Shown: positions 13,039 through 22,225, counted from the stretch's first letter. The stretch is DNA of 64,000 nt from Salinicoccus sp. Bachu38 (GCF_038561955.2 NZ_CP138333.2:434001-498000); one strand, 5' to 3'. Numbers and translations are program-made. Notes: generated by a model from the sequence alone, not told the origin.

Positions 13039-13503
13039 ATGAAAAAGACACATGATAAACCCCTTGCACAGAACAGGAAAGCCAGTCACGACTATCATAT
13101 TGAAGATACGATCGAAGCGGGCATCGAACTCAGGGGGACGGAAATAAAGTCCATCAGACGGGGTTCTGCCAACCTGAAGGATGCCTATGCCCGGGTCTAC
13201 AGGGGTGAGATGTATGTCTACAACATGCACATCGCCCCCTACGAGGAGGGCAACCGCCATAACCATGATCCGCTGCGTACACGCAAGCTGCTGCTGAAAA
13301 GAAAAGAGATCGACAAGCTGCAGGGACAGATCCAGGAGACCGGCTATGCACTGATCCCATTGAAGCTCTACATCAAGAACGGCTTCTGCAAAGTGCTGCT
13401 CGGGGTAGGGCGCGGCAAGAAGAAATATGACAAGCGTGAAGACCTGAAGCGCAAGCAGATGAAACGCGATGTGGACCGTGCACTCAAAGACCGCATGCAG
13501 TAG
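13039..13503 (+). CDS. smpB: SsrA-binding protein SmpB
   Basis: A 154-residue RNA-binding protein. The start ARKASHDY-like [13 protein letters not shown], the [11 protein letters not shown] segment and the basic C-terminal tail ([13 protein letters not shown]) are family marks. SmpB carries tmRNA to stalled ribosomes. It starts 2 bp after rnr and lies just upstream of ssrA, so substrate RNA decay and ribosome rescue are encoded together. Confidence 0.96.
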   Translation: MKKTHDKPLAQNRKASHDYHIEDTIEAGIELRGTEIKSIRRGSANLKDAYARVYRGEMYVYNMHIAPYEEGNRHNHDPLRTRKLLLKRKEIDKLQGQIQETGYALIPLKLYIKNGFCKVLLGVGRGKKKYDKREDLKRKQMKRDVDRALKDRMQ

Positions 13504-13511
13504 CATGCATC

Positions 13512-13540
13512 TTGATTTTTTCTCCGGAATCTGGTATTAT
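13512..13540 (+). promoter_or_regulatory. Promoter of ssrA
   Basis: TTGATT (13512-13517) and TATTAT (13535-13540), spacer 17 bp, about 39 bp before the mature tmRNA 5' end. Confidence 0.6.
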
Positions 13541-13578
13541 ATAGTATACGTCTTGAGAGAGATGTAACCTTTCAATCC

Positions 13579-13941
13579 GGGGACGTTCCGGATTCGACAG
13601 GGGCTGTTTGAGCAACTTAAGCGTGCCGGAGGTATCGGCTCCGTCATAAACGATACTCAGTTTATAATAACTGGCAAACAAGACAACTTCGCAGTAGCTG
13701 CCTAAGAGCGCTCTGCATCATCCCATGACGTTTCCTGTGCGTCGTGACCGGATGATTCAACCTTAACAGGATACGCATCCGGTTCTTCCGTCTGGAGAAC
13801 CGGGTGAAGAGATCAATCAGACTAGCATGGATCTGTGGTCTGTTCATTACCATCAGCCATGCGAAATTGAAAAATGGACTACGCACGTAGAAAGAGTTGT
13901 GGCAAAGTCTCTGGACGCGGGTTCGACTCCCGCCGTCTCCA
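13579..13941 (+). ncRNA. ssrA: Transfer-messenger RNA (tmRNA)
   Basis: The 5' end GGGGACGTTCCGGATTCGAC and the 3' end with a T-arm (GGTTCGACTCC) and terminal CCA pair as the alanine-tRNA-like acceptor; length is 363 nt. The tag frame starts at GGC 13673 and reads GKQDNFAVAA before TAA at 13703-13705, a staphylococcal-style degradation tag. Ends are set by the acceptor stem and CCA. Its last 29 nt are nearly repeated at 23277-23306, marking it as the integration site of the island that follows. Confidence 0.95.
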
Positions 13942-13942
13942 T
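13914..13942 (+). repeat. Left attachment repeat (inside ssrA 3' end)
   Basis: Begins GACGCGGGTT and ends CCCGCCGTCTCCAT. It equals the repeat at 23277-23306 except for one inserted T and one A-to-T change in the T-loop. Confidence 0.75.
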
Positions 13943-13963
13943 ATTAGAACCAGGTGGATACAG

Positions 13964-13997
13964 ACCTTCGATTCATTATTGAATCGGAGGTTTTTTA
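13964..13997 (+). terminator. Terminator after ssrA (island side)
   Basis: ACCTTCGATTC pairs with GAATCGGAGGT (one G-U pair) around an ATTATT loop, followed by TTTTTT. Confidence 0.8.
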
Positions 13998-14013
13998 TAT
14001 GGAATTTACCAAG

Positions 14014-14034
14014 AAGATACTTCAGTATCTTTTT
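14014..14034 (+). terminator. Second, weaker terminator-like hairpin
   Basis: AAGATACT and AGTATCTT form a short stem followed by a T-run; backup to the ssrA terminator. Confidence 0.4.
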
Positions 14035-14244
14035 CTGGTTTTGTTGGATATGCCCGTGGGTAAACTCCAGTAAAAGTAAGAAGTGGGGGGATTTTCGAAG
14101 AAGCGGGTGATTTTATCGAGATTTCTGAAAGGGTTGGCAAATAGTTGATGACTGTGTGAAAAATTCAGAATAATTATTGGAGTAACATAATGAAAAGTGT
14201 TATTTTGGAATCAGGAACTATATAAAACAGAGAGGTGTGTGAAA

Positions 14245-14667
14245 ATGTACAAGAATATACTGCTGCCTTATGATTTCGGAAATTCCTTCCAGAATGTACC
14301 GGAACAATTGGCGAAACTGACAGACAACAGCGAAGAAGCGAAAATCACGATTTTTAATGTGATTCCGGAGAGTGAACAGGTAGATAACGTGAAATACCAA
14401 GGTAAGCATTTTAACGATATCACAAACGACAAAATTGAAGACCTCAAACCCTTCATGGAAGAGTTGGATGAACTCGGAGTGAACTATACAACCCGTTTCA
14501 AAGTAGGGCGTGTCGTCAACGAACTTCTGAAAGAGATCAACGAAAATGATTATGAAATTGTCGTCATGAGCAACAGGCGTGCAAAACGTGACATAAAACA
14601 TGTGCTCGGACACGTTACACATAAAGTGGCAAAGCGTGTCAACACACCCGTCCTGATCATCAAATGA
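14245..14667 (+). CDS. Universal stress protein (UspA family)
   Basis: A 140-residue single UspA domain. It opens KNILLPYDF and ends with the family segment LGHVTHKVAKRVNTPVLIIK-like pattern (HV..KVA....PVLI). Such proteins bind ATP or act under stress; the role here is not shown. The ATG at 14245 follows GAGAGGTGTG. It is the first island gene after ssrA, monocistronic, with its own terminator. It is AT-rich compared with the upstream genes. Confidence 0.85.
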   Translation: MYKNILLPYDFGNSFQNVPEQLAKLTDNSEEAKITIFNVIPESEQVDNVKYQGKHFNDITNDKIEDLKPFMEELDELGVNYTTRFKVGRVVNELLKEINENDYEIVVMSNRRAKRDIKHVLGHVTHKVAKRVNTPVLIIK

Positions 14668-14737
14668 TTGTGGATTTCAAGATTAAAACGAACCTCAGGC
14701 ACCTCTTGGACGATGTATGAATAGTCTCGGCTATCCG

Positions 14738-14766
14738 GCCTGCACCATATGGATGCAGGCTTTTTT
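14738..14766 (+). terminator. Terminator after the UspA gene
   Basis: GCCTGCA and TGCAGGC stem with a CCATATGGA centre, followed by TTTTTT. Confidence 0.85.
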
Positions 14767-14934
14767 ATTTGATATGACCTTTTCATCGGCTTGTCGACTC
14801 CGTCTTAAAATCAGTGCAATAATATTCACATCCAATAAAGTTTAAATTTTCTAAAAATTAATACATAGAATTCTCGTTTACTGGTAGAATATAGTTAATA
14901 GTATGTGGATCGACTTTGCAGGAGGGGAGTGCTG

Positions 14935-15948
14935 ATGAAGGATACAGCGTCTTTGATATCTTCCCTTGTGGCTGTCGTCAGGGACTATGGGAATATGGGC
15001 TTCAATGATGAGCATGTACAGAGGTGGCTTGATCAGTTTCCTGAAGAACACCATAAGGTCATATTGACGGAACTTGGCAACATTTTGGATAAAGCCTATC
15101 TGTCCGAAATGGAAACGAAGCGGATGATCAGTGAAATTGCAGCCGACAGGAATATATTTCCTGAGGGCGTCGGGGAAGTCAGATTCATGGATCCAAAGCA
15201 GGGGAAGGGCACCCAAAAGGAGCTTCTGCAGCTTTTTGACGCAGTCATTTCCGAAGAGCACGGCATCTCCATTGAAGAATGCGGGAGAGGCGAACCCGCT
15301 TCATACATCTATATTGATGAAGCCATCTGGTCGGGTGATCGATTTATCAGTGGGATGAGGACATGGGTGCGGGAATTCGATGATCTGCATGCCATCTCCA
15401 GAATGGATATCATCGTTTTGGCCGTCCATACCAGGGATCTGGATTACATCACGGAACAAATGGGAAAGATTCTGCCGTACACCAGGATCTCCCTATGGCA
15501 CTTCATCGAGTTCGAGAACAGGCTGCAGCATGCGAAGAAAGTATTCGAGGGCTATTGGCCCTCTTCAGGGCTCGGCTATAACGAAGAGACGACCGACTAT
15601 ATCAGTCATATCGTGAAGATGAAGTCACGGACCCGGGACAAAGAGATTCCCATCTTGCGGAAAAGTGCGCACCCCAAATCCGATGCATACTTTACGGGGT
15701 CCATGAACAGAAAGCTGGTGGAAAGACTCTTTCTTGAGAAGGGGGTGGAAATAGCCAATCATATGAAGAAGCCGGAGGTTTACATGAAGCCCATGGGGTA
15801 TGATGCTTCCAGAACCCTCGGCTTTGGTTCATACTTAGTTTCATATATGAAAATCTCGGAGCATTGTCCACTTGTCCTCTGGTGGGAGGGTGACGGCTGG
15901 TATCCACTGTTTCCAAGGAATGAATATGAAGGACCACACCCAATGTAA
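14935..15948 (+). CDS. Phosphoribosyltransferase-like protein, possible conflict/defence effector
   Basis: A 337-residue protein with no membrane segment. The segment YIYIDEAIWSGDRF (about residues 124-137) looks like a PRTase PRPP loop (acidic pair, then SG). The N-terminal WLDQFPEEHHKVILTEL and the C-terminal GFGSYLVSY...CPLVLWW...GWYPLFPR recall the PRTase-like domain found in retrons and other immune-conflict loci. I match this from memory of the family, without a search. No reverse transcriptase, helicase or other usual partner is adjacent. The ATG at 14935 follows GGAGGGGAGTG. It is a lone gene ending in a strong hairpin. Confidence 0.55.
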   Translation: MKDTASLISSLVAVVRDYGNMGFNDEHVQRWLDQFPEEHHKVILTELGNILDKAYLSEMETKRMISEIAADRNIFPEGVGEVRFMDPKQGKGTQKELLQLFDAVISEEHGISIEECGRGEPASYIYIDEAIWSGDRFISGMRTWVREFDDLHAISRMDIIVLAVHTRDLDYITEQMGKILPYTRISLWHFIEFENRLQHAKKVFEGYWPSSGLGYNEETTDYISHIVKMKSRTRDKEIPILRKSAHPKSDAYFTGSMNRKLVERLFLEKGVEIANHMKKPEVYMKPMGYDASRTLGFGSYLVSYMKISEHCPLVLWWEGDGWYPLFPRNEYEGPHPM

Positions 15949-15986
15949 AAGCCTGCGACCGGATGGTTGCAGGCTTTTACATTGGG
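15939..15986. terminator. Bidirectional terminator overlapping the PRTase-like stop codon
   Basis: A perfect 18 bp inverted repeat (arms CCCAATGTAAAAGCCTGC and its complement, 12-base loop) with T-rich arms in both directions. It spans the TAA at 15946-15948 and also faces the convergent SgrR-like gene. Confidence 0.85.
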
Positions 15987-16091
15987 CAGAGCAACATAAG
16001 GAGAAGAGCCATGAAGGAGCTCACTGAAGTCTGTCCTGTCCGATACGTCATAATCAATTTGAAATCTTCATAAAAGAATATGTCTTTTTAT

Positions 16092-17702
16092 CTACCTTGT
16101 AGCAATGATCTTACTATAATCCACGGCACCGTAGTCCATTTCAACAACATTCTTCAGTCCGGCAGGCAACAGCACCCTACGGTATTTCTTGAAAAGGTGG
16201 ACGATGTAGACACTGTCATTGATGTGCTTTAAGATTTCCTGGCTAATCTCTCCTGCCGCTCTGTCGCTGCCATGGTCCATGCTTAAAAATCTTTTCATTT
16301 CTTCAAGCTCCCCATACCATTCCCTGAACTTGCAGTGGGTCAGAAGGTCTATCAACTGCCATGGATGGCTTTGGTGATAGCTCTCCTTCATCAAAATCAT
16401 GTCCACATCCAAATCCTTTAAATCTGTTTCGATATAAGTTTTCAAATCCATCTCCATGTATTCAACTTCGACATCGCTTTCACTCAATTTCTTTCTTATA
16501 TCTTTTGAGATGGTTGGATTCAATTCATCCAGCATCACTTTGATCGGAAACTCGAATTTAGGTGTGATCATTCTATTTCCTGGGGTAAAATCCGACATTT
16601 TCCGATACAGGTTATTTTCACCCGTCCGGCCGTTATATACCGCATCAAGGAAAATACGCTTCAAATAGTTTCTCTGTTCGAACGACAATCGGTTTTTCAG
16701 TGGGTTGAATAAAATGAAATTATTCCACATGTAGCTCTCATGGGAATATGTGTCCCCAAAATTACTCTGCTGGTATTTCTCTATTTTTGATTCGTTGGCA
16801 ATAAGGTATAGTCTCTTTACATCAGGGAGACCGAAAGTATGATGCTTGTTTTCAGAGAGAATGACGGATCTGCTATTGTATTTTTCGATCTTGTATGGTC
16901 CGGTGCCCACCGTATTTCCATTCTTGTCAAACTTGAAAATAGCACTGATCGGCTCTGCCAGATAATACTTGATCAGAAGGCTGGCATTTTCCACTTCCAA
17001 TGACAAGTGCAGACTGTCGTATACCTTCACCTCGCCGATCATTTGAAAAGTTTCTGTGTACACACTTTCATTTTTCAATGTTTCCAAGACTGACTTTACA
17101 TGTGTACTGTCCAGTATCTCTCCATCTGAAAATTGAATGCCACCCTTCAAGAAAAGGTGGAGCTCGTTCCCTCTCCACTCATCGTACCTCAGCAGATAGA
17201 CTCTGATTTTTTTGTTCCCATCACTCCTGTACAGCGTTTCAAACACCTGCAATCCGATCAGCGTAGAAGCATGCTCAATACTTAAAGCAGGGTTGAATGT
17301 TTCCGGCACCTTGTATAAATAATCCATCATTGCCATCGAGTCGGCACTGCCTGCATTGTGTCCATGTTCATATTCAATGATTTTTCGGATCGATTCGATA
17401 TATTCGGCAGGCCATGGCAGTTCCAAATATTTGTTGAACTCTTCAATGGAGAGTTCATCTCTATATCTATTCATCTCATTGAACAATTCCCGCTCAACAT
17501 CGATATTCAACTTGATCCTGGTCTTTAGACCTCTGCCATGGCCAGGGATATATTCTATATATCCTTCCCTGTCCCATTGCCTTAAAATCCTGGATAATTG
17601 TCTGGGTGAGACATTTAATGATTCGCTTAGATGTGTAAAATCTTGTCCATATTTTTCCAAATACCTTTCCAAAATGAGTAGACGCTTATCCATCATTTGC
17701 AT
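16092..17702 (-). CDS. SgrR-type regulator A (winged helix plus oligopeptide-binding domain)
   Basis: A 536-residue protein. Residues about 1-70 form a winged helix (LNVSPRQLSRILRQWDREG then EYIPGHGRG), and from about 150 on it has the SBP_bac_5 fold, shown by GGIQFSDGEIL and GTGPYKI. No signal peptide, so the binding fold is cytosolic, as in SgrR, which senses a small molecule to control transcription. The partner gene B lies upstream on the same strand. ATG at 17702 is listed; ATG at 17696 is better spaced from AAAAGGGG. The ligand and targets are unknown; icaADBC is a nearby candidate. Confidence 0.8.
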   Translation of the reverse strand: MQMMDKRLLILERYLEKYGQDFTHLSESLNVSPRQLSRILRQWDREGYIEYIPGHGRGLKTRIKLNIDVERELFNEMNRYRDELSIEEFNKYLELPWPAEYIESIRKIIEYEHGHNAGSADSMAMMDYLYKVPETFNPALSIEHASTLIGLQVFETLYRSDGNKKIRVYLLRYDEWRGNELHLFLKGGIQFSDGEILDSTHVKSVLETLKNESVYTETFQMIGEVKVYDSLHLSLEVENASLLIKYYLAEPISAIFKFDKNGNTVGTGPYKIEKYNSRSVILSENKHHTFGLPDVKRLYLIANESKIEKYQQSNFGDTYSHESYMWNNFILFNPLKNRLSFEQRNYLKRIFLDAVYNGRTGENNLYRKMSDFTPGNRMITPKFEFPIKVMLDELNPTISKDIRKKLSESDVEVEYMEMDLKTYIETDLKDLDVDMILMKESYHQSHPWQLIDLLTHCKFREWYGELEEMKRFLSMDHGSDRAAGEISQEILKHINDSVYIVHLFKKYRRVLLPAGLKNVVEMDYGAVDYSKIIATR

Positions 17703-17889
17703 TGCACCCCTTTTGGCGCACCCCTTTCATAGTGCACCACCTCTTGACTTCAAATGATGCACCCTCTTAAAAATGCATCATCCCTTGATTGGTTTCGAAT
17801 GACGCACCCCCTTAAAATGCATCATTCTCCCTTAATTGGCTTTAAATGATGCACCCTCTTAAAAATGCATCATTTCCTTAATTGGATTC
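17703..17889. repeat. Tandem array of about 46 bp units forming three hairpins
   Basis: Between the two SgrR-like genes the sequence repeats with a period of 45-47 bp. Palindromes lie at 17754-17781, 17798-17826 and 17844-17875; the last has perfect 10-base arms (AAATGATGCA and its complement) round a 12-base loop. On the minus strand each loop carries AAGAGGG or AAGGGGG, a Shine-Dalgarno-like string. Degenerate units extend to the start of gene A (GGGGTGC before its ATG) and into the last codons of gene B. It could be a multiple operator or an RNA structure that sets translation of gene A. Confidence 0.8.
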
Positions 17890-19572
17890 TTATGAAACAC
17901 CCCCTTCATTATGTAGGCCCTCCTGCTTCGTTTCACCACTTTCGACCACTATTATCTGATTATAGTCAATCACACCAAATGCACTGCTCCATATGTTTTT
18001 GAAAGATCCTGGTACATTGATCCTTTTCGAAGCATGAGTGATCGGCATTACATACGCGCCGCCGATCAGATGGCTGTTGAACTGGTTCTCCATATATGTC
18101 CAATACTCTTTATGTTTATTTTTATAGACATGAACCAGATTCTTTGCGAGTCGCTCCTCCCTAAACCACCCGCTGAATTTGGCATTTTTGAATAGATATA
18201 AATATCTGTACGCATTGGGTATGAACTCGCTGACCAGCAGCATATCGATTTCAAGTGATTTTAAATCCATCTTATGATAATCATCCGATGTGATATAAGT
18301 GGTCAATACAGGGATGTCGTTCTCAATCAGAAATTGAATCAATGGATCCGTGCCAAAGGACATCCTGTCTATACAAAGCAGCTTTAAAGGTTTTTCGAAC
18401 TTTATGGGTTCTGTACCGGGAGGCAGTCTTTCCTGATATTGCTGGAAAGCCCTATGGTCTATCTTCTGCGGCCCTTTTATATATGCATCTTTAAATTTCT
18501 GTATCACCGATAATACGTAGAGCCTCTGATGATAGTCCAGCGAATTGCTGTGTGGATTCAACAATGCGTATTCAATCCGGTTGCGGAGTGGGATTGAACG
18601 GGTCTCCATATTCTTTTGGTTCAAGTATGGGACATACTGGTTTATATCATTCACCAGTTTTATTTTTTCCAAGTCTCCTGCTGGGTTCATATAATATGGA
18701 TTCCTTAATAGGGTGACGCTGCCTTGTTCGTACTTGTCTATATAAAAAGGGCCGGTAGTCAGAATATGGTCCCCTTCACTTTTATAGATGCCGGCTTTCA
18801 GTGATGACAGCATCGGCTTAAGCAGGTCGGTGCGGTAGGCTGCCGCAATCTCCAATTGGAATGCCGACACCACTTCAATGGACTGGATGATTTCGTCCAG
18901 CAGATCGTTGGAAGCCGTATTCAGATAGTGGTTTAAGGATTCGGCTATATCCGACGCGTACAGGATATCTCCATTGTAGAATTGGATGTCTTTCCTCACA
19001 TAGATCTTCAGCCTGCTGCCGTGCCATTCATCAAAAGCCACAAGTCCATTTGCGACTGTGCCTTCATCATTCAAGTCATATAATCTGCACATTGTGTTGT
19101 AGAGGATGTGCTCTGACTGTGGTTGTCCATGATTTTCTTCCATCACCCTATCCGGGAGGGAGTCCACATAGTCGATGAATACATTTTTCTTCTCCCTGGC
19201 CTTTTCCTTTATTGGCCGCTGGTAGAGAAGTATTTCTGTCTTTTCTTTTATCACTTTCTTGGAAACTTCTGAAATTGGGAGATTCAAAGTTTCCTCGATG
19301 TCGCTTAAAGTAAGTTTGTTTATATTTCTCATAAACTGATTGACAAAACGTTCTTCCGGGTTCACTTTGAACACCACTTCGGAATGGATGCCCCGGCCCT
19401 GGCCTTTTTTGTACTCGATCATTCCTTCTTCATGCCATATATTCAACAGCCTTGTCAAATGTCTATCCGACACCTCCAATCGTTCAGCGATGCGCTGTCG
19501 ATCAAACGGGTGGTTTTCGAGAAATCCATACAGCAATAACAATTTTTTATCTGAATAAAACAATCGAAGCAC
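17890..19572 (-). CDS. SgrR-type regulator B (winged helix plus oligopeptide-binding domain)
   Basis: A 560-residue paralogue of regulator A. It has an N-terminal winged helix (ERLEVSDRHLTRLLNIWHEEG, then KKGQGRG) and an SBP_bac_5-type domain with RKDIQFYNGDIL and TTGPFYIDKY. No signal peptide is seen. The GTG at 19572 is listed; TTG at 19563 has a better-spaced GAGG site. It is divergent from icaA across 303 bp, the position icaR holds in Staphylococcus, so control of ica by this protein is a reasonable but untested idea. Its final codons run into the 46 bp repeat array. Confidence 0.8.
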   Translation of the reverse strand: MLRLFYSDKKLLLLYGFLENHPFDRQRIAERLEVSDRHLTRLLNIWHEEGMIEYKKGQGRGIHSEVVFKVNPEERFVNQFMRNINKLTLSDIEETLNLPISEVSKKVIKEKTEILLYQRPIKEKAREKKNVFIDYVDSLPDRVMEENHGQPQSEHILYNTMCRLYDLNDEGTVANGLVAFDEWHGSRLKIYVRKDIQFYNGDILYASDIAESLNHYLNTASNDLLDEIIQSIEVVSAFQLEIAAAYRTDLLKPMLSSLKAGIYKSEGDHILTTGPFYIDKYEQGSVTLLRNPYYMNPAGDLEKIKLVNDINQYVPYLNQKNMETRSIPLRNRIEYALLNPHSNSLDYHQRLYVLSVIQKFKDAYIKGPQKIDHRAFQQYQERLPPGTEPIKFEKPLKLLCIDRMSFGTDPLIQFLIENDIPVLTTYITSDDYHKMDLKSLEIDMLLVSEFIPNAYRYLYLFKNAKFSGWFREERLAKNLVHVYKNKHKEYWTYMENQFNSHLIGGAYVMPITHASKRINVPGSFKNIWSSAFGVIDYNQIIVVESGETKQEGLHNEGGVS

Positions 19573-19875
19573 CTCACTATGCGCTATTCTTTTTATTTAA
19601 AAAGTGGTGAATCGGCCTGCTTCAAATTAAATGGGCGACACTATTTTAAAACTTGTCCATGTTATGAATGACGATAGTATACTCGCTTTCATTATACAAC
19701 TATACCCTGATTAATCAATGGTATCGCTTACAATATATTGAATTTATCGATAACTATAAAAGTAACGTGGACACCTCATGATAAATTGTCCCTTTTCTGT
19801 ATATGCATATCACCTTACGATAGTCAATGTACCCAACAGAAGGTATTGGAAATGTTATTAGGAGTGTGCTGAATT
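19573..19875. promoter_or_regulatory. Divergent control region between regulator B and icaADBC (303 bp)
   Basis: AT-rich, with no open frame of note. A degenerate copy of the hairpin unit may lie at about 19629-19664 (ATGGGCGACA ... TTGTCCAT). Both promoters must lie here, but no -35/-10 pair is clear enough to place. The icaA ribosome site is TTAGGAGTG (about 19858-19866). Confidence 0.5.
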
Positions 19876-21117
19876 ATGCAAATTTTACTTGATCTGCTTC
19901 TTTTTTATCCGATTGTCATATCTGTGTTCTGGCTCATCGGCACGATACTGTTTTTCTTATTGAGGGAAGTTCGTTTGAGCAGGAAAGTGGATAAGGACGA
20001 CGTGTACGGAATTACGTTCATCGTCCCATGCTACAACGAAGCGGATACCATCAAAGAGACAATCATGAATCTGGATCAGCTTAAATACCCCAAAAAGGAA
20101 ATCATGATCGTCAATGATGGAAGCAGTGACCGCTCATCTGAGGTGCTGCACGAGCTTAATTCCGAATATGACTTCACGTTCATCGATTTGAAAGTGAATA
20201 GGGGGAAAGCGAACGCACTGAATACTGCAGTTGAGAACGCCAGTCATGATTATGTCATGGTCATCGATGCAGATACGCTGATTGATGATGATGCACCATA
20301 CTACATGATGCAAAACTTCAAAAAATATAAGAATATCGGTGCTGTTACAGGCAACCCGAGAATAAGGAACAAATCGTCACTGCTCGCCAAAATCCAGACG
20401 GTCGAATATGCCAGCATCATCGGCTGTATCAAGCGTGCGCAGCTGCTGACCGGTTTTGTAAATACAATTTCAGGCGTCTTTACATTATTCGATAAGAAAG
20501 CACTGAAAGACGTGGGCTACTTTGATACGGACATGATTACAGAAGACATCGCAGTATCATGGAAGTTTCACTTCGCCGGATACAAGATTCAATATGAACC
20601 GCGTGCACTCTGCTGGATGCTGGTGCCTGAAACTTTCAGAGGGCTCTTCACACAGCGTTTAAGGTGGGCACAGGGTGGCCACGAAGTACTCATCAGGGAC
20701 TTCAAAAATATGCTTAAAGTTAAAAACCCATCATTATGGATCCTCTACCTTGAGCAGGTCTTCTCAGTAATATGGGTGTACTCCATCATCGGAACCCTCC
20801 TATACGCACTGCTCAGTACCAACTTCCTGGATTATTACTTCTATGCCTTCAACTTGAACCTCGTGTTCCTGTCAGCCTTCGTACTCACCTTTGTAAATAT
20901 CATACAATTTACAATCTCTGTCCTGATAGACAGCAGGTATGAGAAAAAGAATCTTCTATATATTGTATTCCTAAGCTGGTATCCGGTTTTCTACTGGCTG
21001 ATAAATGCTGTAGTGGCTGTCATTGCACTGCCAAGAGCAATCAAACGTAAGAAAGGGGAATTTGCGACATGGAAAAGTCCAGACAGAGGAGATATCCAAC
21101 AGTCAAATCAAATCTGA
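19876..21117 (+). CDS. icaA: Poly-N-acetylglucosamine synthase IcaA
   Basis: A 413-residue family 2 glycosyltransferase, the same length as staphylococcal IcaA and close to it along the whole chain. One N-terminal membrane helix, the catalytic domain with NDGSSD, DADT, ITED and QRLRW motifs, then three to four C-terminal helices. With IcaD it polymerises UDP-GlcNAc into the beta-1,6-linked biofilm polysaccharide PNAG/PIA at the membrane. It starts the operon icaADBC; icaD overlaps its 3' end by 49 bp, as in Staphylococcus. Confidence 0.93.
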   Translation: MQILLDLLLFYPIVISVFWLIGTILFFLLREVRLSRKVDKDDVYGITFIVPCYNEADTIKETIMNLDQLKYPKKEIMIVNDGSSDRSSEVLHELNSEYDFTFIDLKVNRGKANALNTAVENASHDYVMVIDADTLIDDDAPYYMMQNFKKYKNIGAVTGNPRIRNKSSLLAKIQTVEYASIIGCIKRAQLLTGFVNTISGVFTLFDKKALKDVGYFDTDMITEDIAVSWKFHFAGYKIQYEPRALCWMLVPETFRGLFTQRLRWAQGGHEVLIRDFKNMLKVKNPSLWILYLEQVFSVIWVYSIIGTLLYALLSTNFLDYYFYAFNLNLVFLSAFVLTFVNIIQFTISVLIDSRYEKKNLLYIVFLSWYPVFYWLINAVVAVIALPRAIKRKKGEFATWKSPDRGDIQQSNQI

Positions 21118-21371
21118 ATGTAGTCAGGGAAGTTTTTATCTCGGCGTTTTCTTTGGTGCTTTGGATGTACAGTACAGTGGCACTCATGACGATTTCTTTT
21201 ACACTGCTTAATATAGACACTTACTACGTCCAGCTCAGCCGTACCATTTTGAACGTGGATCCGGCTGATATATCGTTCATATTCACAGTTGTTGTCATCG
21301 GCGCTGCAGTTTCATTCGTTTATCTTTTGGCAACATATTTTGCCAATCTAGTAAGGGTGACTTCCAAATGA
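21069..21371 (+). CDS. icaD: PNAG synthase auxiliary protein IcaD
   Basis: A 100-residue protein with two membrane helices (about residues 22-45 and 68-92), matching IcaD in size and position. IcaD is needed for full activity of IcaA. The ATG at 21069 lies inside icaA in another frame, the arrangement known from staphylococcal ica; the stop overlaps the icaB start. Sequence conservation in this small protein is modest, so position carries much of the call. Confidence 0.85.
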   Translation: MEKSRQRRYPTVKSNLNVVREVFISAFSLVLWMYSTVALMTISFTLLNIDTYYVQLSRTILNVDPADISFIFTVVVIGAAVSFVYLLATYFANLVRVTSK

Positions 21372-22225
21372 TGTTTTTAAAATTAATGATGTCCGGCGCA
21401 CTGATGCTTTCACTGGCCTTGAATCAGGCCAATCTCCCGACAGAATATCCCGAGATGGACAGGCCTGAAGACCTCGACCATGAGGAGAACAGCTGCGTGG
21501 GGCTGAACTACCATAGAGTCAGGGATTATGGAGTCGTTGAAAATGTTTTCAAATTCCTGTCAAGCAACAAGGAACTCAGCGTCTACAGTGTGTCCACAGA
21601 TGCATTTGAATCACAGATGAAATTCCTGAAGGACCAGGATGCCAATTTCGTCACTATGGAAGAGCTGATTGGATACTATGAAGAAGGCAACTTTCCAGAG
21701 CGTTGTGTCTGGGTCAGTTTTGATGATATGGACACGACAATCTACGAAAATGCCCATCCGATATTGGAAAAATATGATATCCCTGCCACAGGGTTTGTAA
21801 TCACCGGTGAAGTCGGCAATGAAGATTTCAATAATATCTCATTGCTGGAGCAGGAACAGCTGAATGAAATGAAAGATACTGGACTCTGGGAATTTTCGAC
21901 ACATACACATAATTTCCACTATCTGGACGGCAACACAGCAAGGTTGCTGACGAAGAATGAAGAAGAGGTGGCTGTCGATACTGAAGCGAGTCTGGATTAT
22001 TTCGAATCGGAGTTCAATGATTCGAACATCAACGCGATCGCATATCCATTTGGCCAGGCGAATGATACCGCAACAGAAGTTTTTGAAGACAATGGGATAG
22101 ATTACGGCTTTACATTGGAAGAAAAGGAAATCAGGCCGGATTCCAACCCATACTATATTCCGAGAGTGCTGATCAGTGAAGATGCTTTTGAACTGCTGAT
22201 AGAAGACTGGGAAGGGTTGAGTTAA
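21368..22225 (+). CDS. icaB: PNAG N-deacetylase IcaB
   Basis: A 285-residue polysaccharide deacetylase (NodB domain) with an N-terminal hydrophobic segment (about 3-20) that fits export or surface anchoring. WVSFDDMD holds the metal and catalytic aspartates, and FSTHTHNFH the metal histidines. IcaB removes acetyl groups from part of the PNAG chains, giving the positive charge that keeps the polymer on the cell surface. The start overlaps the icaD stop and icaC begins directly after its stop. Confidence 0.92.
   Translation: MMFLKLMMSGALMLSLALNQANLPTEYPEMDRPEDLDHEENSCVGLNYHRVRDYGVVENVFKFLSSNKELSVYSVSTDAFESQMKFLKDQDANFVTMEELIGYYEEGNFPERCVWVSFDDMDTTIYENAHPILEKYDIPATGFVITGEVGNEDFNNISLLEQEQLNEMKDTGLWEFSTHTHNFHYLDGNTARLLTKNEEEVAVDTEASLDYFESEFNDSNINAIAYPFGQANDTATEVFEDNGIDYGFTLEEKEIRPDSNPYYIPRVLISEDAFELLIEDWEGLS

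Larger units (their letters stand above)
13942..14244. other. Gap between ssrA and the UspA gene (303 bp)
   Basis: Holds two terminator-like hairpins (13964-13997 and 14014-14034) and AT-rich sequence before the uspA-like gene. A 24-codon hydrophobic frame (13999-14073) is not convincing as a gene. Confidence 0.6.

Noticed and set aside
13999-14073. A 24-codon hydrophobic frame after ssrA with a GGAGG before its ATG
   Set aside because: The GGAGG is the arm of the ssrA terminator and a second hairpin lies inside the frame; no sign of coding.
17703-17889. CRISPR array
   Set aside because: Only about three to five units of 45-47 bp, no distinct spacers, and the repeat and spacer parts are both conserved; no cas genes.
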